From Solirubrobacteraceae bacterium (GTDB taxonomy: Bacteria > Actinomycetota > Thermoleophilia > Solirubrobacterales > Solirubrobacteraceae): a stretch of DNA of 5,173 bases. Below are positions 5,090-5,173 of this stretch, one piece after another. The DNA is taken from positions 1 to 5,173 of the forward strand of contig JAUJME010000132.1 of the NCBI GenBank assembly GCA_030447005.1, read 5' to 3'. Each line of letters opens with the position of its first letter. The first letter of the stretch is position 1. The notes below the pieces were generated by a model, which made no database searches, was not told the DNA's origin, and worked only from the letters and a program-made list of their open reading frames with translations. A program made the position numbers and the translations under genes.

Positions 5090-5173
5090 TCGCGTAGCTC
5101 CGGCTGGGCCACCCCGCGGCGCCTACAGGGAACCGCTTAAGGCTGCTTCCTTCCGGACCTGACCTGGTTCACG
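5090..5173 (-). ncRNA. ffs: Signal recognition particle RNA (4.5S, small bacterial type), 3' part
   Basis: The RNA scaffold of the signal recognition particle, which binds Ffh and targets nascent membrane proteins to FtsY. The minus strand contains the near-invariant apical domain: GGTCAGGTCC, the GGAA tetraloop, then GGAAGCAGCC (plus coordinates 5141-5164). This includes the Ffh-binding symmetric and asymmetric loops. Just below it GAACC on the 5' side pairs with GGTTC on the 3' side (around 5129-5133). The descending arm continues with GGGGTGGCCCAGCC-type sequence often seen near the 3' end of actinobacterial SRP RNAs. The 5' arm lies beyond the right edge, so the 3' end, placed around 5090-5097, cannot be fixed by pairing. 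ffs is often found near dnaX in actinobacteria, and both genes are on the same strand here. Confidence 0.93.

Noticed and set aside
3939..5162. 407-codon plus-strand and 340-codon minus-strand open frames over the phosphatase gene
   Set aside because: Both are low-complexity and cross the promoter region or the SRP RNA. The PHP frame contains every expected metal-binding motif.

Overview
The window is high-GC DNA from an actinobacterium. The protein family flavour suggests class Thermoleophilia (Solirubrobacter/Conexibacter-like): the DnaX N-terminus, the ECF sigma factor and the secreted protein carrying an 'ALELD..K' N-terminal segment all resemble sequences I associate with that group. This placement is from recall, not from a search.

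Layout from left to right. Bases 1-398 (minus) hold the first 132 codons of dnaX, the clamp-loader gamma/tau subunit, running off the left edge. Bases 451-948 (minus) hold a compact ECF sigma factor. Immediately divergent from it, 1001-1771 (plus) encodes a surface protein with a cytoplasmic-looking helical N-terminus, a hydrophobic export/anchor segment, cysteine-bracketed EF-hand-type calcium loops and a C-terminal LPFTG sortase signal. Bases 1772-1948 hold a strong GC hairpin and a 90-bp imperfect palindrome between two convergent genes. Bases 1949-4060 (minus) encode a large polytopic O-antigen ligase/polymerase-like (Wzy_C) protein with a TPR-like tail. Bases 4222-5028 (plus) encode a PHP-domain phosphatase of the CpsB/YwqE type, divergent from the ligase. 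The right edge (about 5090-5173, minus) is the apical loop and 3' arm of the SRP 4.5S RNA (ffs), followed by a probable terminator.

How the parts fit. ffs and dnaX point the same way and are often close neighbours in actinobacteria; here about 4.7 kb of envelope and regulatory genes lie between them. The Wzy-like protein and the PHP phosphatase are both families of surface-polysaccharide assembly, and their divergent pairing suggests a small envelope module. The ECF sigma factor and the divergent LPXTG protein share a very short intergenic region and are the best candidate for an undescribed system: a sigma factor paired with a cell-wall-attached, probably calcium-binding protein whose N-terminal part could sit in the cytoplasm. 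That protein also carries two credible in-frame starts, one leaderless and one behind a good Shine-Dalgarno sequence, which would give products with and without the cytoplasmic segment. The functional link between sigma factor and surface protein is inference from position and topology.
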